DNA from: Dasypus novemcinctus
Taxonomy: Eukaryota; Chordata; Mammalia; Cingulata; Dasypodidae
DNA length: 64,000 nt
Direction: 5' to 3'
Assembly: GCF_030445035.2 (NCBI RefSeq)
Contig: NC_080683.1
Coordinates: 114,251,225-114,315,224 of the forward strand
Shown: piece by piece, positions 11,623 through 22,528 of the stretch
Layout: the number at the start of each line of letters is the position of its first letter
Numbering within the stretch: the stretch's first letter is position 1
Position numbers and translations under genes: made by a program
Notes under the pieces: model-generated
The model's database searches: none
Told to the model about the DNA's origin: nothing
The model's input: the letters and a program-made list of their open reading frames with translations, nothing else

Positions 11623-12187
11623 CAGCATCCTCAGGATTGGAAAACAAACTGGACTAAAATAAACTCACTAGTGTTCTGCTATAGACTTATTGCGATTCTA
11701 GCAATGGAAGAAATACCATTGTTGTGGAGGCAGTGACCCATGGATGTTCTGGGGTTAGGAAGAGGGAAAAAACAGTTGTACTAGGGGGGCATTTTCAGGA
11801 CTTGGGAATCACCCTGAATGACATTACAGTGGCAGATACGGGCCATTATATATCTGGCCATAACCTACAGAGTAGAACTGGAGAGAGTATAAATTACAAT
11901 GTAGGCTCGGGTTTGAAACAGAAAGCTCCCGAGTCCAGCCAGCCGTCAATAAATCATTTTTTCCCTCTCAAAATCAAAAAAGAAAAAAATTACAATGTAA
12001 ACTATAATCCATGTTTAGTGGCAATGTTCCAACGTGTGTTTATCAATTGCAATGAATGTACCCCACTGATGAAAGATGTTGCTAATGTGGGAAAATGTGG
12101 GAGATGTGGATAGCGGGGCATATGGGAATCCCCTATATGTTCTCTGTACCATTTATGTAATGGAAGTATCTTTTAAAAAATAAAAAA
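11623..12187 (+). mobile_element. L1 3' UTR end, older copy
   Basis: Matches the terminal L1 3' UTR seen at 46810-47290 in order: 'cctcaggattgg', 'actcactagtgttct', 'atgaaagatgttgctaatgtgggaaa', 'tatgggaatccccta', 'ttttaaaaaataaaaa'. 5'-truncated and interrupted by a small insertion at 11904-11986. Confidence 0.75.
11904..11986 (+). mobile_element. 83-base retro-inserted mRNA 3' end
   Basis: A short foreign segment inside the L1 UTR, carrying a polyadenylation signal AATAAA at 11948-11953 and an A-rich tail. It is bounded by a perfect 13-base duplication 'aaattacaatgta' at 11891-11903 and 11987-11999. The sister L1 copy near 47085 has one copy of the site and no insert. This is a severely 5'-truncated retrocopy of a transcript I cannot name. 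Confidence 0.8.
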
Positions 12188-15101
12188 GTGAAAGAAAACC
12201 AATCCTTTGGAACTTTGAAATAAAATGTTGTTCTTTCAGCAGTCAAAATAGGATATAAAACCTATCGATCGCTACCAAGATTGAAAACGTTTTTCTAAAA
12301 TGGCCTTACCAAGAAAAAAAGGAGTTTTCCACAGCAAAGAAGAGGTAAATGCGAGCCCACATGCTGTCAGCTGTCCCAACTAGCCATGAACACATTCAGT
12401 TTTCGGCACCTTCGGGCCCTTTGCTTATGATAGCAAATTATGATAAACGGTCAAAAGGCAAAAAGAGCAGCACTCACCTTATCACGCCACGGGGATGTTA
12501 TATTCTTTCTATAAACAATATGGTTCAAAGTTCAGGGAGAGTCTGATTTGAAGCAATTTTTCCACTACTCATCATTTTTGACAGTTACGAGAAATCAGGA
12601 GAAGGGCATTTTTGGGTCTAATTAAAGTTCAGGGAGTTGGTCTTCTCAAGATTAGGATGCTCAGTACATGCTGGGGGGCGGGGTACAGGAGGTTATCTGC
12701 AAATGCTGTCCAGGAGATGTGCGCGCCTCCTTTATTCAGGGTAGCAGAAGGCAGACAGAGGAGGCCAGCTCAGCTCAAGGGCTTCAGCGAATGCTTCCGC
12801 AGGCAAGGGGCAATAGCCACACCTGCCGGATCTCAGCTGAAGGCACACCACTAACTCAGCCCCCAGCTGCGGGGTCCCCAAGAGTTAGAAACAACACCTC
12901 CGAACTGCTTTCTGTTGATTTATTAAGTGGGAGAGAGTGCATTCCCCCCAAAGATACATAAACGCATGAATGAAGACATCAGAAGTCCGTATTTTGCTGA
13001 ACTTCAAACATAAGAGAAAGAGATGAAAAATCCGCCTGAAGAGATAAATATGCCCATCTTTGTCCTGCTGATTGTCCCCTGCTATGATTTCTCAAGGATG
13101 TTGCATGAAAATCACAGTTCTCCTATTTAAAAGTGTGTGAGCTCCTGCTCTGGATTTCCCCGGGGCAGCCCTTCCATGGGACAGTTGGACTCTGTCATGA
13201 TGTGCTGCAGAGGGCATTCTCTGCCCCATGCAGGTGGCACCTGGGGCAGCAGAGCCACAGAAATTACCAGGCTTCAGAGATGCTGTCCCAGGGGTGGCTC
13301 AGACTCTCCCGACAGTGTCCCCTCCCAGCATGAGAATTCCCAGGGAAGGGGTTTCCACCATTTTCTGCCATTGACTATTTCTGAGCTTGCAACATTAAAA
13401 TAAAGGCCTTCTGGTTTTATGTGGAAACTCAATTCCAACAGCTGTAATTAAGACCCTCCCACCACCCATGTCTTGTCCTCCATGGAGAGAGACACCAGCC
13501 GCCTACTGCGAGGGAGCCCCTATATCCTTCTCAGAACTGGCCGCTACTCCTCGTTGTCCTCAGTACACCCCTGCCTTGCTGATGCTCGCTGTAGATCTGC
13601 TCCAACAGTTCCACCTGCCAGCTGGGTGTGGGGCAAGGGGAACGCAGAGTGAGCTAGAGCTCCCTCACAATTCTGCCTGGTTCTGAGTCAACCACACCAC
13701 TCGTCCTTGATATTTTCAGGGGGTGTTTTTCACGGCTTGGTTAGAAACCTCGGAGTCACCCTGGAATTGCAATCAAGACATGGTTGGAGTATAAGGACAT
13801 CTCAGTGGTGAGTCTGGACACAGGCATGTGGGAGAGGAATGTACTGAGGTGTGGGCTGGGAAAGCATAGTTGGATGCGTGGGGATGCCAGATCCTTAGGC
13901 CAGCAAGATTAGGCAGATTCCCAACGCCTGATGAATGACTGGCTGCAACCGGAAACACGGTTCTTCCCAGAAGAGCTGCCTGTCATTGATTTGGCAGAAG
14001 CCTGAGGGTACAGATGACCATGGGTTGTGCAGGTGGTCAGTGAGTCAGCACTGCCTGGGCCCTGAGGAGCTTGTCAGCAGAGGCTGACAATGTGAATTTG
14101 GAGACTCTTGGGTGCATGACCATCAGGACCCATCCCAGTGGCTTGCTCTAGATGCCCAGGAACAAAATGCCTCCCTAAAACTACACCCCTGAAACCTGAC
14201 CAGGACAGCCAGAACCTAGGCGCTTGGCTCTGGGACACCCCAAGACCTGACCTACCCACCATTAATGGGGGCACAGTCACAGATACAGGTACCCCCAAGC
14301 AAAGGACGTGCAAAATTCTCAGGAGATAAGCAACCCAAAGCAAAGAAACCAAAGGCGTGGGCGTTTTAAACATCTGGGCTCAGGCTTAGGGCAGTATCCA
14401 GTATAGATGACCTGAAGGAAGGTGGGTTTTTCCAGCACAGTCTCTCCTTCCTGTCCTAAAGAATAGGCACATGTTTTCTTGCGGCACTAGACACATCTTT
14501 CCCTCTTTGACCCAGTCTGAAAAAAGCATCCCAGGCTGGCTCCAAATGAAGATTTTTTTCTCTCTGCTCAGGCTGAGTCTCCGAGGACGCCCGTGAAATC
14601 AGGTCAGAGGACGAGACCTAGAACACCCTCAGGCAACATGGAGCACAACCTTCCCAATCCCACTCAATGGAGAAGCACACCGGGAGAGTTTTAAAACACA
14701 TATACCAGTCTTTATAAAAGGATATTTCACCACGTGGTAAAAATAAATAAAACTAACTCAGAAAGTACCTTCCAATACAAATGAGAGAAATTCTGCACCC
14801 CTACCTTATCTTTAGATCTATTCTCCAGAAATAATTATTTTAAGATGGTTCTGTGTTTAGGTCTTCTATATCATAGAAATTACACAGGTATGCCTGTAAT
14901 CCTGGGCTTATAAACCTCACAGCATGTATATCAGTTTCCCGCAAATAAAAGGTGAAGAATTTAATACACTAGTCCTTCCTCTGCCCATGTACAGTTACCT
15001 TCCATTCTTTGTTAGTTATATCAATATTTTAAGATCTTTAATGGTTAATAATGGTTAAATGTGTAACTTTAAATAATAAGTGTAAATCCATATTTCTTAA
15101 T
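12188..15101. other. Single-copy non-coding sequence
   Basis: About 2.9 kb without recognised repeats or genes. Open frames of 60-99 codons occur on both strands without supporting features. The last 400 bases are AT-rich. Confidence 0.4.
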
Positions 15102-16040
15102 TGTATTAATCAGAGTTATCCAGAAAAACAGAAAAAAACATATATATGTCCATATTAAAAAATTTCTTATAGGAATTGGCTCAGACATCTGTGAGGAATG
15201 ACAAGTTCAAATTCCATAGGGCAGGCCACAAATTGGAAATTTCAGTGAAGGTGATAATGAACGTCCCTGGAGAAGCTAACTGTCTAGAGTAGAGATAGAA
15301 ATTCTTCTTGCTGACTGCTGAACTCAGAAGTTCTTCTTTTAAGGCCTTCAAGTGACTGGATGTGGCGACTACTCTCATTGTTGAAGGCAATCTCCTCTGT
15401 TGATTGTAGATGAAATCAGCCATAGATGCAATCAAGTGACTAATGCTTCAAAGCCATGAAATATCCTCATAGTGGGCGGCAGACTTGGCCCAGTGGTTAG
15501 GGCGTCTGTCTACCACATGGGAGGTCTGCGGTTCAAACCCTGGGCCTCCTTGACCCGTGTGGAGCTGGCCCATGCGTAGTGCTGATGCGCGCAAGGAGTG
15601 CCCTGCCACGCAGGAGTGTCCCCCACATAGGGGAGCCCCATGCATAAGGAGTGCGCTCCGTAAGGAGAGCCACCCAGTGCAAAAGAAAGTGCAGCCTGCC
15701 CAGGAATTGCACTCACACACGGAGAGTTGACACAGCAAGATGACGCAACAAAAAGAAAACACAGATTTCCATGCCGCTGACAACAAGACAAGTGGACAAA
15801 GAAGACGCAGCAAATAGACACAGAGAATAGACAACCGGGGTCGGGTGGGGGGGGGGGGGGGAGGGGAGACAAAGAAATAAATAAATCTTTAAAATAAAAA
15901 AAAAAAACAATTAAAAAAAAAGAAATATCCTCATAGTAACAATCAGGTCAGTGATTGTTGGAGCAAACAAATGGATAACATCACCTGTCCAATTTGACAT
16001 ATGAATTTAATCATCATACTGACACATCAACTTGGACAGT
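15102..16040 (-). mobile_element. ERVL-class (MLT2-like) LTR, antisense, split by a DAS SINE
   Basis: The plus strand starts 'tgtattaatcagagttatcc', the reverse of an MLT2-type LTR end, followed by 'aggaattggctca', 'gggcaggccac', 'aaggccttcaagtgactgg', and near 16000 'atatgtcaaattggac'. These are marks of MLT2 LTRs of ERVL elements. A DAS SINE interrupts it at 15474-15921. A homologous LTR lies at 36346-36800. Right boundary approximate. Confidence 0.7.
15474..15921 (+). mobile_element. DAS SINE copy 4
   Basis: Complete head ('ttggcccagtggttagggcg', 'ggttcaaaccc'), body, a G run at about 15845-15862 and a long A-rich tail. A perfect 16-base duplication 'gaaatatcctcatagt' flanks it at 15458-15473 and 15922-15937. 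It sits inside an ERVL-type LTR, so it is younger than that LTR. Confidence 0.93.
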
Positions 16041-16070
16041 GTCAACTGCTTCCTGATTCTTCAAGGTAAG

Positions 16071-16614
16071 TATATTAGTCAGCCAAAGGGGTGCTGATGC
16101 AAAATACCAGAATTGGTTGGTTTTTATAAGGAGTATTTATTTGCAGTAGGAGCTTACAGATACCAGACCATGAAACATAAGTCACTTCCCTCACCAAAGT
16201 CTATTTTCATGTGTTAGAGTAAGATGGCTGCTGACATCTGTGAGGGTTCAGGCTTCCTGGATTCCTCCCTTCCAGGGTCTTGCTTCTCTCTGAGTTCAGG
16301 GTTCTTTTCTTCCCAGGGCTTGCTTCTTCCTGGGCTCAGGATTCCTCTCTTCCTGGAACTTACTTCTCTTTCCTCTGTGAGCTTACTTCCTGGGGCTCCA
16401 GCTTAAGGCTTCAGCATCAAACTCCAACATCAGAAAACCCTCAGCTCTGTCCTTTGCCATGCCTTTTATCTGTGAGTCCCCACCCCTTAGTGACCCTAAT
16501 GATGTGACCCAATCAAAGCCCTAATCATAACTTAATCATGCCCAGGTACAGACCAGATTGCAAACATAATCCAATATCTGTTTTTGGAATCCATAACCCT
16601 ATCAAACTGCTACA
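16071..16614 (-). mobile_element. MaLR-like solo LTR, lineage-specific
   Basis: About 540 bases bounded by the 5-base duplication 'gtaag' at 16066-16070 and 16615-16619. Read on the minus strand it starts TGTAGCAG, carries an AATAAA-like signal near its end, and finishes GGCTGACTAATATA (family form TACA), like MaLR LTRs. A sister copy is at 50095-50621. The plus strand is rich in a 'gggcttgcttctctc' type repeat. No internal viral region is attached, so this is a solo LTR. Confidence 0.75.
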
Positions 16615-16619
16615 GTAAG

Positions 16620-17405
16620 GAAAGTAGCTCATGGTTTAGCTTGTCAGCTTTTGATAGTACAATCCAGGATTATAAACTTTTCCCCTTTGTTCTGTAATTT
16701 TAAGTTAATTTTCTGTGCTTTGTCTACAGCTTGGCTTCAAAAACGGAAACCTGGGCAGTTTGAAGCTTTTTGTGAATCCTATAAAAGATCATGTTCTTGG
16801 AGCTCATCCTTTCCTATGAGTGTGAGACCCTTTGGTTGGATTGGATTCAGTTGGGTGGGTTGGGGGCTTTTGATTGGATTGCTTTAGGGAGGTGTGACCC
16901 AGTATGAAGATGATTCTCTTGCTGGAGTCTTTTATACACAGAGAACTGAAAACAGAGATACACACAGAGAAAAGTGGCAGACACAAAGAAACCTTAAGAG
17001 GCTAGAATCAGTAGAGGAAAGAGGCCCTAGAAAGACAAATCCAGGAGGAAAAGGGAGAAATGAGTCATATGCTCGATCACACTGAGCTGAGCTCCAGAGA
17101 GCTGCAGAACTACCATTATACCCTGCCATGTGCCTGATCGCCCACAGCTGAGCTCAGGGAGAAAGTGAGCCCGAGGGAAAAGCAGAGACTTCCATGGAGA
17201 CCAGCCGCCATTGTGCCATGCCATGTGGCAGGAGTCCAGGATCGCCAGTAGCTGAACTTTGGTAAGACAGCATCTTTGATGAAGCCTTGGTTTGGAAATT
17301 TCCACAGCCTCAGAACTGTAAGTTTTTAATCTAATATATTCCCACTATAAACACCAACCCATTTTCTGGTATTTTGCAATACCAGCCTTTAGCACATGAA
17401 TACAA
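16620..17405 (+). repeat. LTR-like repeat, plus orientation
   Basis: Homologous to 36810-37480 plus 37955-38070. It ends 'tattcccactataaacacc', 'tttctggtattttgcaa', 'cagcctttagca', the layout of a MaLR LTR 3' end. The middle has two copies of 'ccatgtgcctgatcgcccacagctgagctcaggg'-type sequence (one near 17075, one near 17130). Family not identified. Confidence 0.55.
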
Positions 17406-17429
17406 AACAAAATACGAGGCTTTGTTAAT

Positions 17430-17660
17430 TGAAAGACAGCTGGAGGATAATCTAGGGAATGGACAATATAGGAATTTCAGTGGATGAGGATTGTGGTTAA
17501 TAATACCAATACAAGAATGTTCCTTCCTGGATGGGTGGAATGATATCTACACTAGCAGCTTGGGTACAGGGATTTTTTATTTTCAATAAATTCTGAAAAA
17601 ATATGTGACTGGTAATATGCTATAAAATGTAAAGAGCTATTATTATAAAGACTTTTCTTT
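17430..17660 (+). repeat. L1 3' UTR fragment
   Basis: Contains 'ggaggataatctaggg' and 'gatgaggattgtggttaata', shared with L1 3' UTR copies at 38090-38350 and 50690-50945. Confidence 0.6.
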
Positions 17661-17734
17661 GAAGGGAGAGAGCAGGGAGTAGTTCTTAGTAGCTTTGAGA
17701 ATAAAGTGAGAGTATAGATTAGATGAGGAGGTTG

Positions 17735-17925
17735 GGAACCAGAAAGTGTTCAAATATCAGTTCCTCTGTTTACTAGCTGAGGGAATTTTTTAAATGCTCC
17801 AGGCCCCATTTTCTTCATCTAAAAAATAGGATTAGCACAACCACCTACTCCTAGAGCTCCAGAGAGGATTGAAAAAAAAGATGTCAAAGTTTTACCACAA
17901 TGCCTGAGTCTCATTTGTGTGGCTC
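17735..17925 (-). repeat. MIR SINE, antisense
   Basis: The plus strand shows 'ttactagctgagggaa', 'ccattttcttcatctaaaaa', 'ataggattagcaca': the reverse of a MIR core. Followed by a small GAT/GGT run at 17935-17975. Confidence 0.6.
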
Positions 17926-18001
17926 CTTTAGTGAGGATGGTGGTGGTGCTGATGGTGAAGATGATGATGATGTGCGGCTTGACACTTACTAGGTAAGAGA
18001 C

Positions 18002-18444
18002 TGTGCCAGTTACCAGTATGTGTCAACTTGGCTGGACTGTGGTGTCCATGTGCTTGGTCAAACACTGGCCTAGATGTTCTTATGGAGATATTTTCTAGAT
18101 GTCTCAGTTGACTGTAAGTAAAGAATATCATCCTCAATGATGAGGATGGGCCTCATCCATCAGCTGGGGGCCTTGGGAGCCAAGAACTGAGTTCACAAGA
18201 TGAAATACTGCCTCAGGCTGCAATATCAACTCCTCTCTGAGGTTCCAGCCTGCTGGCTTCTCCTATAGACCTCAGAATCAATACATCAATGTCAACCTTC
18301 CTAAATTTCCAGCCTGCCAGGCCACTCTACAGATTTCAGACTTGCCAGCTGACACATCTTGTGAACCAATTCCTTAAAAAAAATCTCTTGATAGATTGAT
18401 CGATTCTGCTGGTTCCCTTTCTCTAGAGAGCCCTGACTAATGCA
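18002..18444 (+). mobile_element. ERVL-class (MLT2-like) solo LTR with intact target duplication
   Basis: Starts TG at 18002 and ends CA at 18444, flanked by a perfect 5-base duplication 'gagac' at 17997-18001 and 18445-18449. Internal marks include 'tatgtgtcaacttggctgg', 'cttggtcaaacactggcc', 'tctctagagagccctgacta'. No internal viral sequence adjoins, so it is a solo LTR left by recombination. Confidence 0.82.
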
Positions 18445-18449
18445 GAGAC

Positions 18450-19599
18450 CTTAGCGACACCCTCCATCTGTATCTAAGTTTCTTTCCTGACCAGTGAGGA
18501 CCATGGGACTGTGAGAGAGGACCTTAGGTAGGCCTGAAGTCTGGCCTAATGGAAGATGAGACTGTACTTCTCACAGTCTCATCATTAATCCAAGGGTCCT
18601 ATTTCTCCTATTACTTGTATTTTTGGTCAGGGAGGCACATAGATTCTGCAGGCAGTCAGGTGGGGAAGAGTTCAAGATGGTAGGAAAAAAAGCAAAATGA
18701 CTCTGAGAAGAGGGCAGAGGGAGCCCTTTCTTCATTCCCTCCCAATAGACTCACCTGCAATTCACTGTGCTGCCCTGTGGGCTCACTGGGAGCCTGGGAA
18801 GTCATCTCCCTTTAGACACATGCTGCCTCCCCATAAGTGTTCAAGCCCATTGCCATGACGAGACAACTCTTAACCACCATGGAGTGTGACAGTCACACAA
18901 GGGTATGATGGATACAATGTCGCCAATCCCCAAATGGCTAATCTGATATTGAGAGGACAGAAATTGAGCAGGGAAGAAAGTAATGGCAGCGCACGGATGA
19001 GGACCAGGCGGCCCTGGCACGCCGCCTCCATGTGTGGTGCAGTGATAAGGAAAGAGGAGCGTCCCCAAGTGTGTCCACTGCCTCCTCCTTCCCAGGGATT
19101 TAGACACTGACCCGAAAAGGGTCAAAACCTGAAAAGGCCACTCTCCCTCATCCCTGGCTGCCTCCGTAGCTCCAAAAGGGCAGAGAACCTCAGCTCTTCC
19201 TTAAAAGTACTAGGCGGGCAGCACCTAGGAGTCCAGCTGGAGGGGATCTTGAGTCTGGACACCTACATCCTGGCAGAATAGCCATGGAGAGTCCCAGGGA
19301 CCCTCAGAGCTGCAGAGGCCATGACCAACAGTTCCCAAATAGAAACTGAGTGGTTTCTGAAGTTTTCAGTGCTGGAGGAAATATGAAGCAAGCTGAAAAA
19401 AGCTTTGCTCTGTGTAGGGGGTCAGGCAGCAGGACAACACTATTAGGGAAACTGGGTTCTCCCTAAGGAGAAGTGGCCAGTGATCAAGATCATGAATAAG
19501 TAAATTGTGTGGACAAAACCTTTCCCCTCAGAAGAAGTGGCACATGGGAGCTATCTGAGATGAGTGCAAACTAATTAGTTGTCTTTTAAGATAGTTTCA
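18450..19599. other. Single-copy non-coding sequence
   Basis: No recognised repeat or gene. Short frames around 18841-19125 on both strands lack any supporting pattern. Confidence 0.4.
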
Positions 19600-19880
19600 A
19601 GGAAAGTGGCTGAAAAATAATTTTCTCTAATGGTCAAGTAAACATCAAAAGCTGTTGATAAGGTTTGGAGTTTAGTTAACAGAAATGTAGTCGTGTTGGC
19701 CTCTTTGGACAAACCTACCATGATAATAGCAGATGTCAGCGGCAGGGGAAGCTGGGATGAGCAGGTATGGAAACACGATCTACATTCTGTTTGAAACTTT
19801 TCTGTTAAACTTAAATTATTCCAAAATAGTTATTTTAAGTAGCTGATTGATATAGAAAATCTCCAAAGCTATTTAGAGGC
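19600..19880 (+). repeat. Old L1 3' end
   Basis: The sequence 'ggaagctgggatgagcaggt' ... 'tctgttaaacttaaattatt' ... 'ccaaaatagtta' is the worn 3' end of an old L1M-type element. Confidence 0.5.
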
Positions 19881-21377
19881 TTTTAAAACTTCTTTTTGAA
19901 AGATAAATATGTGCTCACACATTAAATGCTTGAATGTAGTAAAAAAAAAATGCTTCCTCACTTCCAGGGTGATCCATAGTAATTATGATATTATGATATT
20001 ATGATCATATAACCAACATATTAAATAGGTGCCTCCTATTTTCGGGCATAATTTGGTTTCATGGAAGTTGGTGTTTCTATACAGAAAGGTGTTAAGGAAA
20101 GGAAAGCTGGTACCATGTCTAGGTCCTCAGTCATGTATCAAGACTGGAAAAATATCAAACATTATATGTGGTTTAGATCTATCAGGGGTTCATAGTAGTT
20201 TTGGGATAAAGCATCTGTGACTATGAAATGAAGGGAAATGGATAGTCTCCCCCACTTCTTCTTCCTTTAGGAAAAGACGGGATTGTAAACATATGGCTTT
20301 TAAGATGGATGATTTTGGAGGTAAAAATTAAATTGAATCAAATTATTACATTAGGGAAGGGCAAGGGGTAAAAATTAATCGACAGGATGTCAGGAGCTCA
20401 AGTACAGCAAATTGCCCTATGTCCCCTGCCCCCTCTTGGCACAGCCTGGACCTGATTAAGTTGGGGTAAACCTGACCCTGCAGGTGGGGATTTCATCCTT
20501 CCTCTGTGCAGGTGCTGGTGGGCAGGCACCTGCTGGGTGAACCCTCCATTACCACATGCTCCCACTGGAGGCTGAGTCTGCAGCAGGAAAGTACCTAGAA
20601 ATCACCTGGGCAGGAATCTCCTGCCGCAAACTCCTTTAGGGAGGAATAAGTCCCAGACCCTGGACCCTCCTAGATCTTAGATCCTGCCTGGTCGGTCTCA
20701 ATGGACTCTAACTTCCAATCTGCTGAAAAGCAGGGAATTTGGTTCTCCTTGTGGGGTCACTGTAAGAAGGCAAAGATTGGTGTACCTGTTTTACTCCTGA
20801 CAAATATTTGCATTTACACACTGAAATACTCTGACACCAAAAATATGTAAATTCTCTGTGCTATTTTTTAAGGGTGATTAAAACTAATGACAGCAAAAAA
20901 AAAAAAATTTGTGCATTTGGGGGATATCCAAATGTAATGCAAGATGGTGTTTTCAACCAAAACATGTTATCAGTGAAATATTTTGGTATCTTTTTTATAA
21001 GTTAATTCTTGAGAAACTCAAGCACATTGAAAAATATGAACCTGCAAAGCTCTTCTTGACCATTTAATGTAAGATTATTAAAATCTAAAAAGAATGTTGA
21101 AAAATAATTTGGCTGTATTTTTTGAAATTCTTACCTGGAATTTTAAAAGTTGGATTGGTATAATATTGAGGCAATAGATACCTATGTTTAGCCAAAGTTT
21201 TAAGAAGCTGGGATTCAATATTACAGTTGCCAGTGTCATAAAGTGTAATAGCCAACACTTATCAGTGAAAGATTGAAGAAGAGTTAAAGTTTAAGCAAAA
21301 CCTCGAAGGCTTCTGTTTGTCTATGGGTCGTTTCTTGTTGTTAGATTCAATGATCACTGATATTAGATGCTTTGTGT
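19881..21377. other. AT-rich single-copy sequence
   Basis: No gene or clear repeat. A short ATTATGAT tandem sits near 19980-20005 and an A run near 20895. Confidence 0.4.
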
Positions 21378-21389
21378 CCATGTATTCTT

Positions 21390-21631
21390 TTATTTTTTTT
21401 AATTTCCCCTTCCCCCCACCCCGAGATGGCTCACTTGTCTGTTTGCTCATTGTCTGCTTGTTTTCGCTTGTTGTTTTTGCTCATTGCTTGTTGTGATGCC
21501 TATTGTTTTGGGTTTTTTTTTGCATATTGTCTGTTTGTTGTTTGTTTTTTCTTTAGGAGGCACCGGGAACTGAATCCAGGACCTCCCATGTGGAAGGAGG
21601 GCAGTCAACTGCTTGAGTCACATCCACTCCA
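21390..21631 (-). mobile_element. Short tRNA-derived SINE, antisense
   Basis: The reverse of the 2845/10777 SINE first monomer: T-rich start, 'gttttcgcttgttg' body, then 'ggaggcaccgggaactgaat' and 'ccaggacctcccatgtgg' at the head end. Flanked by a perfect 12-base duplication 'ccatgtattctt' at 21378-21389 and 21632-21643. Confidence 0.85.
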
Positions 21632-21643
21632 CCATGTATTCTT

Positions 21644-22528
21644 AAGCATTTTCCTTGAGGGAGGATGAACTTTTGATTTTGCCTTTATTTATTATTCATT
21701 TTGAAATCATGGACTGGCCATAAGAAGTTTGTTTGCGGGAGTCCTCTGTTCCTGTAAGCATTTCTTCAGAGCTTATGTAACTGCATGACATATAACCTTA
21801 TCATGAGCAGAAAATACTAACTCTTGTCCCTCATATGATCTTTGAGACACCAAGAACAGAGGTTTCCTCTGTCATAATCAAGATTACCAGGACAGGGAGA
21901 CAATGGAAGCAGATCAAATGTCAGAGGTCTTTCAAAAAGGAAGATTCAGCCTAAAATCCATTCGACCACACATTTTCAGCTCTATAATTAAGCAAGTGGA
22001 CTTTGCCAAGTCAAACCTCCCCACACAGTCCCCGCCTCTTGCCTCCCATTCCCTTTGATATCTTTACCTCTCAGATTGGGTAGAAAGGTTTGAGCCAGGA
22101 CTCTGTCTCCATGCCAATCGATCTTGCATTAAAGATCTTTCTTTTTTCAAAATCCCAATGTCACAATATTGGCATCTGTGCCCATTAAGCAGCGAGCCCT
22201 TGCTTGGTAGCAGTATCAGAGTCTTACTGCTGAGTAAGCTGAAAGGAGACTTGACCAATCCCAGTGCATTTTCGACCCAAATTGGACTCATTGGTAATTT
22301 GAGCCAAGTGTCAAAGAGAATAGAATTAAAGGAGCATTCAGCTGCCATCTTGCCTTGCCACATAGTAGAACTACAGGAACTTCCTGCAGATGACCTTAGT
22401 GAGAAAGCATCTCTGATGGTGCCTTGATCTGAACACTTCATAGACTTTCATATATTTATGTGTAAAGGAACACCAGAGCAGGCATTATGAAATAGCAAGC
22501 AGTAAGCAAATACTATTGAAAATAAGCA
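21644..22528. other. Single-copy non-coding sequence
   Basis: Overlapping frames on both strands at 22064-22441 (125 and 89 codons) have no recognisable domain. I do not call a gene. Confidence 0.4.

Noticed and set aside
17935-17975. CRISPR-like or regulatory tandem repeat
   Set aside because: A short GAT/GGT microsatellite only; no spacers, and a vertebrate genome.
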